The notes beneath the pieces are model-generated. The model was not told the DNA's origin. It did no database searches and was given only the letters and a program-made list of their open reading frames with translations. A program made the translations under genes and the position numbers. DNA of 56,926 bases from Anaerolinea sp. (GTDB lineage: Bacteria; Chloroflexota; Anaerolineae; Aggregatilineales; UBA2796), in contig JACSRJ010000141.1 of assembly GCA_014879835.1 (NCBI GenBank), positions 1 to 56,926 on the forward strand. Direction: 5' to 3'. How positions within the stretch are numbered: position 1 is the stretch's first letter; every line of letters begins with the position of its first letter. Below, piece by piece: positions 25,390 through 33,769 of this stretch.

Positions 25390-26097
25390 CTAAGGGCTGA
25401 CGATGGGCGCTTGAGAACAATCCCCAACGAGGTTGAGGTACTGGGCACTTACCCACCCCTGCACACCGCCATCGCGCCGGATTTGCAGCCAACTGGTATC
25501 TTGGTTGCGCCCGATCACGTTCAAGTTTTCGCCAAGCCCCAGTTTGGTGATGATGTCATAGTTGGTCCCGGGACCAGCGCGAAGGTTGAGGTTATTTACA
25601 TTCACCTGCCCAGTGCATACCGCTGACCCCGAAGCCGCCCCGGAAGTGGGATCAAGGGAGCCGGGATTGCGCAGTTCCCCAGCACTGCCCACAATATCGA
25701 GACTGAGGGCGGCGGGCGCACTTTCCGAAGTACCTCGGTAAGCGATTACCTCAAGGGTGACGCTGCCCATCCGGGACGGTTTATAGGGCAGCAAGGCCTC
25801 AAAGTTGGGCACGGGGTCAGGCGAGGGCTGCGAGACCACGATCCGCCCTGATTCGCGCAGCACCACCCGGGTGATCCCCACCCCATCCGAGGCGTGAACT
25901 CGGATCGTCAGGGTTTGCCCCAAAATACCTTGTGAGCCGTTGGCGGGAGAATCGATCACAACCGCAGGTACCCCCCCGCCGTCGGGCAAGGGTGTACCTT
26001 CTCCCGGAGGGGGCGGGGTGAGACTGCTGCTGCCCAGCAGGTTACAGCCCAAAACCGCAGCCGCCAGCACCAGCAAACTGATCAGTTTTCGGGCCAC
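25390..26097 (-). CDS. SH3b-domain lipoprotein
   Basis: The 235-residue protein starts with a lipoprotein signal peptide (lipobox VLGC, Cys18), a Pro/Gly-rich tether, an Ig-like domain at about residues 45-135 (DSPANGSQGILGQTLTIRV, typical of extracellular beta-sandwiches) and a C-terminal bacterial SH3 domain (VNVNNLNLRAGPGTNYDI to GWVSAQYLNL), which usually binds cell-wall peptides. GTG start with AAGGGGG at 6-7 bases. It is the first gene of a tight minus-strand run with tlyA and the LCP gene, consistent with a cell-wall role. Confidence 0.88.
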   Translation of the reverse strand: MARKLISLLVLAAAVLGCNLLGSSSLTPPPPGEGTPLPDGGGVPAVVIDSPANGSQGILGQTLTIRVHASDGVGITRVVLRESGRIVVSQPSPDPVPNFEALLPYKPSRMGSVTLEVIAYRGTSESAPAALSLDIVGSAGELRNPGSLDPTSGAASGSAVCTGQVNVNNLNLRAGPGTNYDIITKLGLGENLNVIGRNQDTSWLQIRRDGGVQGWVSAQYLNLVGDCSQAPIVSP

Positions 26098-26167
26098 CAG
26101 TTCCCCCTTTGCAACTTCACTGCTTCAGCCTGACTTCATCTGATGGGTAGAAACCTCAAGATACACC

Positions 26168-27562
26168 TCAGGCTTCTTTGAGTTCGATCACCTCAGCCTG
26201 AGGCATCACCTGAGTGCCGGGGAGCCGTCCCTGCATCGACCACGGTCCCGTCCAGATGATCTCAGCATTCACTACCTGCCCCAGTCGATCCCCAGAATCA
26301 TCGTTCACAAACACAAGTTTATTCTGAGGTGTGCGCCCGCGCCACTTGTCATGCTGGCGGGCTTCGATCAAGACTTCGACAGTGCGCCCCAAAAAAGATG
26401 CGTTGATCTGGGCGCTGGTGCGGGCATGTAAATCCTCAAGCCGTTTACGCCGATCTTCTTTTTCCGCTTCAGGCACATCATCCGCCATGGTACGTTCGCT
26501 GACCGTCTGGGGGCGGGGGCTGTACTTGGCAATATGAATCTTGTCCAGTTTCAGCTCGTCCAGCAGGGTGTAGGTCTGCATGAACTGGGCTTCAGTCTCA
26601 CCGGGGAAGCCTACGATAATATCGGTGTTGATGGCCACTTCGGGGATACGCTCCCGGATACGGGCGATCAAGCGGCGGTAGTCCTCTTGGGTGTAACCCC
26701 GCTTCATGCGGCGCAGCACTTCATCATCACCCGCCTGAACAGGCACTTCGATATGGGGCATGATTCGGGGCAGTTCCGCGACCGTGTCAAGGAGTTTGTC
26801 AGTCATCCATTTGGGGTGGCTGGTGAGGAATCGAATCCGCTCTAAACCTTCGCCTGAACCGACCTCATGCACAAGGCGCAGCAGATCAGCCAGATCGGGG
26901 CCATCGCCCACATCCTTGCCATAACGATCCACGATCTGACCGAGCAGGGTGATCTCTTTGACCCCCTGCCGGGTGAGGCTGCGCACATCGGCGACGATCT
27001 CACCCACGCTGCGGCTGCGTTCCACCCCCCGACGGAAGGGGATGATGCAGAAGGCGCAAGCATGAGAGCAGCCATAAACCACGGGCACATGGGCGCTGAT
27101 CAATGTTCCCCGTTCATGGGCAGGCAGAAGCAGTAATTCCTCATCCTGAATCGCATCACGCAGGCTGCGGGCTTCATCCTCCACACTGATCGCCTCGCCT
27201 TCGAGGCCCCGTTCGTGCAAGAAGTCGATCATCGGTTCGGGGTCAGAAGGCGCCATAAACACATCCACATAAGGGAAGCGTTTACGCAGGGGAAGGGGAT
27301 CACGCACCCCGACCATGCAGCCCATCAGCCCGATCACCTTATCTGGGTAGCGCTGTTTGATGGGGCGCAGCAGATTCAGACGGGAAACACCCTTTTCTTC
27401 AGCGCCCTGCCGCACCACACAGGTATTCACGACCAGTACATCGGCTTCATCGGGCTGTTCGGAGGCCCGAAAGCCCATTTTTTCCAGTTCACTTGCCAAA
27501 CGCTGCGAGTCCGCGACGTTCATCTGGCAGCCCAACGTCCAGATATGGTAACTACGCGCCAC
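26168..27562 (-). CDS. miaB: tRNA-2-methylthio-N6-dimethylallyladenosine synthase
   Basis: MiaB adds the 2-methylthio group to i6A37 of tRNA. The 464-residue protein shows the UPF0004 domain cysteines (Cys12 in LGCQMN, Cys48 in NTCVV, Cys82 in MGCM), the radical-SAM CxxxCxxC (Cys165, Cys169, Cys172 in YGCSHACAFC) and a C-terminal TRAM domain. The GTG start is set by GAGGAG upstream. Within the family MiaB is favoured over RimO or MtaB by the GCQMN motif; the segment normally LLGQNVNSY reads LLGQIVDRY, a small departure. It has its own promoter at 27626-27654. Confidence 0.88.
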   Translation of the reverse strand: MARSYHIWTLGCQMNVADSQRLASELEKMGFRASEQPDEADVLVVNTCVVRQGAEEKGVSRLNLLRPIKQRYPDKVIGLMGCMVGVRDPLPLRKRFPYVDVFMAPSDPEPMIDFLHERGLEGEAISVEDEARSLRDAIQDEELLLLPAHERGTLISAHVPVVYGCSHACAFCIIPFRRGVERSRSVGEIVADVRSLTRQGVKEITLLGQIVDRYGKDVGDGPDLADLLRLVHEVGSGEGLERIRFLTSHPKWMTDKLLDTVAELPRIMPHIEVPVQAGDDEVLRRMKRGYTQEDYRRLIARIRERIPEVAINTDIIVGFPGETEAQFMQTYTLLDELKLDKIHIAKYSPRPQTVSERTMADDVPEAEKEDRRKRLEDLHARTSAQINASFLGRTVEVLIEARQHDKWRGRTPQNKLVFVNDDSGDRLGQVVNAEIIWTGPWSMQGRLPGTQVMPQAEVIELKEA

Positions 27563-27796
27563 CCTCGTTACTCCTCACACTCCATCAACACGAATTATTC
27601 TGAACCCTATCGGTAGAATGTGATCATTATAGACGATGATTGATCCCTTGAGAACAGCGGAGCCAGATCGGGGATGGGGCATATTGGGGGGATTGGCATC
27701 TACATCCTCGCCCCCCGGCGTGAGGAGGCGAGATGCAGGGTTCCCGCCCACTTCCGTCGGACTTGTTTAACCTACGGCAGATGGGCGGTTTGGGAA
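27563..27796. other. miaB/gatB intergenic region with two inverted repeats
   Basis: Two nested hairpin structures lie downstream of gatB: GCATCT/AGATGC (27696-27701 with 27731-27736) enclosing a C/G-rich stem, and CCGCCCA/TGGGCGG (27744-27750 with 27782-27788). Neither has a T-run but together they probably end the gatB transcript before the miaB promoter. A short ORF on the plus strand here overlaps gatB and is not a gene. Confidence 0.5.
27626..27654 (-). promoter_or_regulatory. Promoter of miaB
   Basis: On the minus strand a perfect TATAAT (27626-27631) is preceded at 17 bases by TTCTCA (27649-27654, 4 of 6). Confidence 0.5.
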
Positions 27797-29272
27797 TCAG
27801 CTTTTGCCGCAGCGGGCATTAAGTTTAGCAGTGAGGACGTCGTTGGCCAGTTCCGCCGGGAACTTGCCCCGCCCCTCACGCATTACCTGACCGATCAGGA
27901 ACTTAAAGACTTTTTCCTCGCCAGCACAGAAGCGATCCGTTTCGCCGGGGTTGGCCCCTAGAACCTTCTCCACCGCGGCTTCGACTGCACTGGTATCCTG
28001 CGTCTGCTCCAAACCTAGTTTGGCCACCCATGCAGAGGGTTCGCCGCCTTCGGCGAAGACCGCATCTAGGACCTTCTTGGCGGCGTTGTTGTTGATCGTG
28101 CCTGCGTCCACCAATTTGATCAGACCTGCCAGCGCCTCTGGGGAAACCTTCTGTTCATTGACCCGTTCGGCGCTCAGTGCGGCTTTATTCATCCGGGCGA
28201 ACAGTTCGTTGATGATCCAATTTGCACCCTTTTTAGGGTCTGCACCAGCCTGCATGACCCGCTCAAAGTAGTCCGCCACGGGACGATCCGCAACCAGCAC
28301 TGAAGCGTCATAACGGCTCAGTCCAGCTTTCATCAGCCGATCTCGCTTGGTGTCGGGTAGTTCGGGCAAATGGGCCCGAATCGCCTCAACCCACTCGCGG
28401 GAAGTGTTCAGAATGGGCAGATCAGGTTCGGGGAAGTAACGATAGTCGTGGGCGCTCTCTTTGGTGCGCTGAAGCACCGTCTGCTGACGGGCTTCGTCCC
28501 AACCCATGGTCGCCTGCACCACTTCCCCGCCGGATTCCCATACCTTGATATGGCGCTCGATCTCATAATCGGAAGCGCGCTGCACGGAACGGATGCTGTT
28601 TAGGTTTTTGACCTCGGTGCGGGTACGGAACTCAGTGCTGCCCACCGGGCGCACGCTGATATTTGGCTCCATGCGCAGTACCCCTTTGGACATGTCGCCG
28701 CTGTTCACCCCCAGATATTGCAGAATTGCGCGCAGTTTGCGCCCAAAAGCCTCGGCCTCGATGCCGTTACGAATATCCGGTTCAGTGACGATCTCCAGCA
28801 AGGGTACACCAGAGCGGTTGAAGTCGATCAGGCTGCTGCCGCCGACATGGATCGACTTGCCCGTATCTTCTTCGAGGTGGGCCCGCCGAATGCCGATGCG
28901 TTTAGTGCTGCCGTCAGGCAGATCGATCTCCGTCCAGCCATTTTTGCACAGAGGCAGTTCGTACTGGCTGATCTGATAGCCCTTGGGTAGATCGGGATAA
29001 AAATAGCTTTTACGGGCGAAAACGTTCACGGTGGCGATCTCGCAGTTCAGGGCCAGCCCCACTTTGATCGCAAATTCCACCGCCCGTTTGTTGATCACCG
29101 GCAGCACGCCGGGGAATCCCAGACAGATCGGGCACACGTAGGTATTGGGTGCGGCAGTGGTTGAATCGACCACTGCGCAGCCGCAGAACATTTTACTTTC
29201 GGTCTCCAATTCGGCGTGGATCTCCAAGCCGATCACGCCTTCATAAGCGGTGGTGGTGGTCTTGGCAGTCAA
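27797..29272 (-). CDS. gatB: Asp/Glu-tRNA amidotransferase subunit B
   Basis: GatB is the tRNA-binding kinase subunit of the GatCAB complex that converts Glu-tRNA(Gln) or Asp-tRNA(Asn) to the amidated form. The 491-residue product has the catalytic cradle starting [13 protein letters not shown], the zinc-binding cysteines in MFCGC and [11 protein letters not shown], and the helical/YqeY-like tail ending in [15 protein letters not shown] start with GAGGTG at 5 bases. gatA and gatC are not in the window, so the subunits are encoded apart. Confidence 0.95.
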   Translation of the reverse strand: MTAKTTTTAYEGVIGLEIHAELETESKMFCGCAVVDSTTAAPNTYVCPICLGFPGVLPVINKRAVEFAIKVGLALNCEIATVNVFARKSYFYPDLPKGYQISQYELPLCKNGWTEIDLPDGSTKRIGIRRAHLEEDTGKSIHVGGSSLIDFNRSGVPLLEIVTEPDIRNGIEAEAFGRKLRAILQYLGVNSGDMSKGVLRMEPNISVRPVGSTEFRTRTEVKNLNSIRSVQRASDYEIERHIKVWESGGEVVQATMGWDEARQQTVLQRTKESAHDYRYFPEPDLPILNTSREWVEAIRAHLPELPDTKRDRLMKAGLSRYDASVLVADRPVADYFERVMQAGADPKKGANWIINELFARMNKAALSAERVNEQKVSPEALAGLIKLVDAGTINNNAAKKVLDAVFAEGGEPSAWVAKLGLEQTQDTSAVEAAVEKVLGANPGETDRFCAGEEKVFKFLIGQVMREGRGKFPAELANDVLTAKLNARCGKS

Positions 29273-29291
29273 GCGGACACCTCAATAAGGG

Positions 29292-30242
29292 TTAGTGACT
29301 CAGGATCGATTCCAGATAGTCTATTGTAACACGCCGGGTCTTCTGGACAGCCCGCCGTTTGCGCAGCAGCATGGGCAAATGCACTAATCCCGTGGCGATG
29401 CCCCGCAGCTTTGCCCGTGCTGCTTTACCTCGCCATGCGCGCAGTGCTTCCCACGCGATCCCGGCATGTTTGCCCAGAACACGCCGCCAGTATTTACGAA
29501 AGAGGGGTGTGGGATAATCCTTGATCAGGACATAGATCGCGTTACGACCATCATAGAAGCTGGAAGTAGTGCCCCCGCCAGTGGCCGCCAGATGGTGATA
29601 AACCACCGCACGCGGGGCATAAACGCATTTCCAACCGGCCAACTGGGCCCGCCAGCCCAGATCAACATCTTCCATCGAAAAGAAGAAGTCATCGTCCAGC
29701 AGACCCACCTGATCGAGCATCACCCGGCGGTAAACAGAGGAACCGCCGCACGCACTGAACACGTATTCTTCCTCTGCGAACTGCCCTTCGTCACGCTGCC
29801 ATGCGCCCCGATTGCCGGGGTAGCCGTTCACCCCGTAAAAGTCGCCCGCAGTGTGAAAGTGATCCCGCTTCTCAAAAAGCATCATCCGAGAAGCAACCAT
29901 GCCCGCTTCGGGGTGGCGCTCAAAACAGGCGATCACTTCGGCGGCCCAGTCCGGGGCAACCTCCGTATCATTGTTGAGTAGGCACAGGAACTCCCCAGTT
30001 GCAGCTTGCAATCCGGCATTACAGGCCCCAGTGAAGCCGCGGTTTTTAGGGAGCTGCACCAGCTTTACTTCGGGATACTCACGGGCGATAAATGCTTGAG
30101 AACCATCCACTGAGGCATTGTCAGCAAGGATGATCTCCAGATGGTGATGACTCTGCGCACGCAAGGCATTCAGGCATGGGGGCAGATGCTTGAGACCGTT
30201 CCAGTTGGGGATGATGATTGAAAAAAGTACGGGTTCAGACAT
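29292..30242 (-). CDS. Family 2 glycosyltransferase (rhamnosyltransferase-like)
   Basis: The 316-residue product is a GT-A fold inverting glycosyltransferase: SIIIPNWNG at residues 9-15, ADNASVDGS around 41-48, LLNNDTE with Asp92 as the metal-binding residue, and a MEDVDLGWRAQLAGW segment typical of WbbL/rhamnosyltransferase relatives. The C-terminal 60 residues are basic and amphipathic, suiting membrane attachment. The ATG at 30242 overlaps the stop of the upstream rmlD-like gene by 8 bases (ATGTCTGA), implying coupling and supporting a shared deoxysugar pathway. The ORF reaching 30308 is not used. Confidence 0.9.
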   Translation of the reverse strand: MSEPVLFSIIIPNWNGLKHLPPCLNALRAQSHHHLEIILADNASVDGSQAFIAREYPEVKLVQLPKNRGFTGACNAGLQAATGEFLCLLNNDTEVAPDWAAEVIACFERHPEAGMVASRMMLFEKRDHFHTAGDFYGVNGYPGNRGAWQRDEGQFAEEEYVFSACGGSSVYRRVMLDQVGLLDDDFFFSMEDVDLGWRAQLAGWKCVYAPRAVVYHHLAATGGGTTSSFYDGRNAIYVLIKDYPTPLFRKYWRRVLGKHAGIAWEALRAWRGKAARAKLRGIATGLVHLPMLLRKRRAVQKTRRVTIDYLESILSH

Positions 30243-31113
30243 GAGGATCTTCGCGTTTTTCCCGTTCGACGAAAGCTTCAACAGCTTCCCGCCAGTGGCG
30301 CAGTACAATCCCCAGATGGGCGCCGATCAGGTTGCGCAGGACCCCAAACGGAGGCGGAGTTGAGGGGCGTTTGAACTGCGCCAATGAGATCGGTGTGATA
30401 GGGTAGTCTCGCATCCCGTAGGTATCCAAAATACAGCGGGCGAAATCATAACGTGAGGCGTACCCTTCATTGACCAAATGGTAAGTGCCGCAGCGCTCAG
30501 TCTGGACCAGTTTAACCAGCGCCTCCACAAAATCCTCATTGTAGGTAGGGCAGGCGATCTCGTCCGTAACCACCGAGAGAGGTTTGCCGGCCAGCGCCGC
30601 GGCTTTGATCTTGTGCAGAAAATTGACCCCATCATGGGCAAAAAGCCAACTGGTGCGCACGATCATATGGCGGGGAAGGGCGTCCCGGATCATGGCTTCC
30701 GCGGCCCACTTGCTGTACCCATAAGGGTTGATCGGGTGCGTGGGGTCGCTCTCCCAATAAGGAGAACCTTTCAGCCCATCAAAAACCTCATTGGTGCTGA
30801 TATGGCACAAGGTCGCACCGATTTCCGCACACACAAGAGCGATATTTTGCACTCCCAAGGCATTGACCCGGTACGCTTCTTCGGGGTGTTCAGCGCAGTA
30901 ATCGACATTGGTCAACGCAGCACAGTTGATCACAAGGGTGGGGGCATAATCCCGCAAGCGTGCACGCACGGACTCAAAACTGAGGATGTCCGGATCATCT
31001 GGGGGCGGCCCTTCAAGAGGGTACCCTCCTTCGCTTAGGCGGGCCATCAAACGCTGCCCTACCCGTCCGGTTGCACCCAAAATAAAGATACGTGAAAGTG
31101 TTTGGTTCCTCAT
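30235..31113 (-). CDS. dTDP-4-dehydrorhamnose reductase-like SDR
   Basis: The 292-residue protein is an extended short-chain dehydrogenase of the RmlD type. It has an NAD(P) loop ILGATGRVGQRL (residues 11-22), INCAALTNVDYCAEHPE, STNEVFDG, and the catalytic Tyr131-xxx-Lys135 (YGYSK). It probably makes dTDP-L-rhamnose or a related deoxysugar; rmlA, rmlB and rmlC are not here. An ATG at 31120-31122 lies inside the -10 TATAATGG, whereas the ATG at 31111-31113 sits where transcription should begin, so I take the latter and expect a leaderless mRNA. Confidence 0.85.
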   Translation of the reverse strand: MRNQTLSRIFILGATGRVGQRLMARLSEGGYPLEGPPPDDPDILSFESVRARLRDYAPTLVINCAALTNVDYCAEHPEEAYRVNALGVQNIALVCAEIGATLCHISTNEVFDGLKGSPYWESDPTHPINPYGYSKWAAEAMIRDALPRHMIVRTSWLFAHDGVNFLHKIKAAALAGKPLSVVTDEIACPTYNEDFVEALVKLVQTERCGTYHLVNEGYASRYDFARCILDTYGMRDYPITPISLAQFKRPSTPPPFGVLRNLIGAHLGIVLRHWREAVEAFVEREKREDPHV

Positions 31114-31120
31114 GAGAGCC

Positions 31121-31126
31121 ATTATA
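31121..31126 (-). promoter_or_regulatory. -10 element giving a leaderless rmlD-like transcript
   Basis: On the minus strand TATAAT ends 7 bases before the ATG at 31113, so RNA should start at or next to that ATG. No Shine-Dalgarno can fit. No clear -35 is present. Confidence 0.5.
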
Positions 31127-31208
31127 GCGGGTCTGAATTTCGTTTGCCCCTATGAATCGCGCTACAATTGAGAAAGTAGATTTGCCCTTTGTTTTGGAGA
31201 ATACCCGC

Positions 31209-32165
31209 ATGGCGAAAGACAATGCTCCCCTTGATGAGATGCGCAATCGCGCCTTTGGGGAAATGCTAACGGACGCATTTTTCACTTGGCCCAGCGGAGT
31301 CACCATCGGGTTGACGATCATTGCGTTCTTTTCTGGGCTTCAACTTTTCCCCGGAATGCAGCCGTGGATGTGGCTGATCGTGGGCGCGGTGCTGGAGGTG
31401 ATCTATCTGGTCGCCACCTTGAGCGACCCCAAAGCCCGCGAACAAGCCGCCCGAAGGATCATGGAAGAACGCTACGATCCTTCCGATTTGCGTGATATTT
31501 TTGCGCGCCAGCAAATGCAGAAAGCCCTTGAATACAAACGTATCATTGATGAATTTGTGGCACGACAGGGTTCGGCTATGAGGGTGGCGCTGGAAGATAC
31601 AGCCGATCAGATCAACGAGTGGATCGCTTTGATCTACCGACTTGGACGGAGTGTGGACACCTTTGGTTCCAACCCCATCATTGCCCGTGATCGCCAGCAG
31701 ATTCCCACCGAGATACAGTCGCTCAAACGCCGCCTGACCTTAGAATCTGATCCGGGCGTAAAAGCGGAATTGCAGCGTGCACTGGATATCAAAGAATCGC
31801 TGCGGCAAGACCTTGAACGGGTTGCCAGCTTGGTCAAACGCACCCAGATCAAAATGGAGACCACTGTCGCCCAACTCAGTACGGTACACGCCAAGATGCA
31901 GTTGATCGACGCCAAGGAACTGGACAGCAGCAGAGCGCAGCGGCTCCAGTCAGAAATCCGCGAGGAAGTGTCCTCGCTCGAAGATATTGTCTCGGCAATG
32001 GATGATGTGTACTCACATACTGAATACGGAGGCGGGATTTCCACAGCCAGCACCACTGGTGATCAAGGTGTAGGGGTGGAACGACTAGCCGCAAATGAAG
32101 AAACTGATAACGAAGATGCTCACTCCACGGGCGCGAAACAGCGCAGCACGGGCAAACAGGGATAA
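31209..32165 (+). CDS. Membrane-anchored coiled-coil protein, unknown function
   Basis: The 318-residue protein has two closely spaced transmembrane helices (about residues 28-46 and 52-70), then a long charged helical region (about 80-270) with heptad-like spacing (for example SLKRRLTLESDPGVKAELQR and DIKESLRQDLERVASL), and a disordered hydrophilic tail. Both the N-terminus and the helical region probably face the cytoplasm. The ATG at 31209 follows GGAG at 10 bases; an upstream ORF start at 31152 lies over the -10 candidate TACAAT (31163-31168). I do not recognise the family. Confidence 0.75.
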   Translation: MAKDNAPLDEMRNRAFGEMLTDAFFTWPSGVTIGLTIIAFFSGLQLFPGMQPWMWLIVGAVLEVIYLVATLSDPKAREQAARRIMEERYDPSDLRDIFARQQMQKALEYKRIIDEFVARQGSAMRVALEDTADQINEWIALIYRLGRSVDTFGSNPIIARDRQQIPTEIQSLKRRLTLESDPGVKAELQRALDIKESLRQDLERVASLVKRTQIKMETTVAQLSTVHAKMQLIDAKELDSSRAQRLQSEIREEVSSLEDIVSAMDDVYSHTEYGGGISTASTTGDQGVGVERLAANEETDNEDAHSTGAKQRSTGKQG

Positions 32166-32205
32166 ACTCCCTCAACTCGTTGTCATTTGGCACCACCTCT
32201 AGGCT

Positions 32206-32248
32206 GTCCCCAAAAACTCCCTCCCTATGGAGAGATCGTTTTGGGGGC
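32206..32248 (+). terminator. Hairpin after the coiled-coil gene
   Basis: CCCCAAAA (32208-32215) pairs with TTTTGGGG (32239-32246), with an inner CTCC/GGAG stem at 32221-32232. It lies 40 bases past the stop and before the htrA promoter region; no T-run follows. Confidence 0.45.
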
Positions 32249-32309
32249 ATAGAGTGGTCCTTCCTCAGGCGTAGAGGGCAACAACACTCCTTCCTCTGCC
32301 TTATGCGCT

Positions 32310-32340
32310 TTGGGCAACTCACCACCCGCTTATGTAAAAT
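32310..32340 (+). promoter_or_regulatory. Possible htrA promoter
   Basis: TTGGGC (32310-32315) and TAAAAT (32335-32340) are 19 bases apart, about 77 bases before the htrA ATG. The spacing is long, so this is only a candidate. Confidence 0.3.
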
Positions 32341-32416
32341 TCACACATTCTCAATAGATGCGGAGTACAAATTGGGAAGAAGCCCAAGTACTCACCATAA
32401 GGATGAAAGATCAACC

Positions 32417-33568
32417 ATGTCACGTTTTATGCGGTCAGGTACGCTTGTCCTGATTATTGCCGTGTTTGCTATAGGAATCGGGTTGGGGTCGTGGCTCAAT
32501 ACCGCCCAACCGGCTCAGGGTGATGATGTCACCGATCCACAGTCCGATCTGCTCGCACGCATGTACGAGACCACTGCCCCTTCAACCGTGAGCATCACCG
32601 TTGAAGTGCCCGCTGACAGCGCCGAAGACCTGCTGCCTTTTGAAACCCCCACCCCCAACGAGCTTCAACCTAACCAGTTGATCACCGCTTATGGCTCCGG
32701 GTTCGTGTACGATCCACAGGGGCATATTGTCACCAATGCCCATGTGGTGGAGAATGCCAAATCAATCTTGGTCACCTTTTATGATGGTTTGACCTTCCCC
32801 GCGACCATCGTGGGACTCTCTCAGGATGCTGATCTCGCAGTGATCAAGGTGGATGACGCTCGCGCTGTTTTTAAGCCTGTGACCATGGGCGACTCTGAGA
32901 TTTTGAAAGTGGGCGAACGGGCTATTGCTATCGGCAGCCCCTTTGGGCTTGATGGTTCTATGACGGAGGGCATCATCAGCGCGCTGAATCGTTCCCTGCC
33001 TCAATCGCAGTTCCGCATTCCCTATATCATTCAGACTGACGCTGCCATCAACCCCGGCAATTCTGGTGGGCCTCTGTTTAACTACAAGGGCGAGGTGATT
33101 GGGGTGAACACCGCGATCCGCTCCCAGATCCGCCAGTCAGCAGGAATCGGCTTTGCAGTCCCTTCCAGCATTGTGAAGTTGGTTGCGGGGGAACTGATCG
33201 AGAATGGCAAGATCGAGATTTCCTATCTGGGGATCACGGGCAGCAGCCTGACTTCTGACCTCAACGAACTGCTTGGGCTCGATATCAACTTCCGTGGGGT
33301 GCTGGTAAGCAGTGTGGTGCGTGGTGGCCCTGCGGCCCAAGCTGGCATTCAGGGCAGCACCCGTCAGGAGGAGATCAACGGGCAGGCAGTTCCTGTTGGG
33401 GGAGACATCATCACCAAAGTGGATGAGCATGAAATTCGGGTGTTTGAAGATCTGTTGGGATACCTGTTCACCAAGACCAAACCGGGCGATTCGGTCACCC
33501 TCACCGTGTTCCGGGATGGTGAGACCCTTGAGATCAAGGTGACCCTCAGCCCGCGCCCAGTGCAGTAG
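32417..33568 (+). CDS. HtrA/DegP-family serine protease with PDZ domain
   Basis: The 383-residue protein has an N-terminal membrane anchor or signal (residues 8-27), a linker, a trypsin-like domain with His109 (VTNAHVV), Asp139 (DADLAVIKV) and Ser216 (NPGNSGGPLF), and one PDZ domain (about 280-380) ending EIKVTLSP. It is the single-PDZ, membrane-anchored type (DegS/HtrB-like) and should clear or sense misfolded proteins outside the membrane. The ATG at 32417 places the hydrophobic segment at the N-terminus as expected; the long upstream ORF from 32180 crosses the intergenic hairpin and is not used. AAGGATGAAAGA upstream is a loose ribosome binding site. Confidence 0.93.
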   Translation: MSRFMRSGTLVLIIAVFAIGIGLGSWLNTAQPAQGDDVTDPQSDLLARMYETTAPSTVSITVEVPADSAEDLLPFETPTPNELQPNQLITAYGSGFVYDPQGHIVTNAHVVENAKSILVTFYDGLTFPATIVGLSQDADLAVIKVDDARAVFKPVTMGDSEILKVGERAIAIGSPFGLDGSMTEGIISALNRSLPQSQFRIPYIIQTDAAINPGNSGGPLFNYKGEVIGVNTAIRSQIRQSAGIGFAVPSSIVKLVAGELIENGKIEISYLGITGSSLTSDLNELLGLDINFRGVLVSSVVRGGPAAQAGIQGSTRQEEINGQAVPVGGDIITKVDEHEIRVFEDLLGYLFTKTKPGDSVTLTVFRDGETLEIKVTLSPRPVQ

Positions 33569-33611
33569 AGGGGAACAGGGATAGGTATTTAAGGTTAAAG
33601 GTATCAAAACC

Positions 33612-33717
33612 GGACAAGGCAGGTCTTGTCCCTACGAAAGCCCGCGTAGGGACGACGCCTGCGTCGTCCGGGGCGGGGGGGCAAAATACCGGGCAGCCAC
33701 ACGGGGCTGCCCCTACG
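33612..33717. repeat. Three palindromes with CCCTACG motifs
   Basis: Three perfect hairpins follow each other: GGACAAG/CTTGTCC (33612-33631), GGACGACGC/GCGTCGTCC with a 2-base loop (33650-33669) and GGGCAGCC/GGCTGCCC (33691-33712). The first and third are followed by CCTACGA; the second is preceded by CGTAGG, the same motif inverted. Mobile-like intergenic palindromes of this form are frequent in Chloroflexota and cyanobacterial genomes. They fill the gap between convergent genes and may also end transcription. Confidence 0.75.
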
Positions 33718-33769
33718 AGTCCCTGCGTAAGGAGAATCCTACCTGCCCTAAAAGATGAGGGGTCTCCGC

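Noticed and set aside
27674-27961. 95-codon plus-strand ORF between miaB and gatB
   Set aside because: It overlaps the 3' end of gatB on the opposite strand and covers two inverted repeats; no similarity to any family.
33612-33717. CRISPR array
   Set aside because: The hairpins differ in stem sequence and there are no direct repeats of constant length separated by regular spacers.
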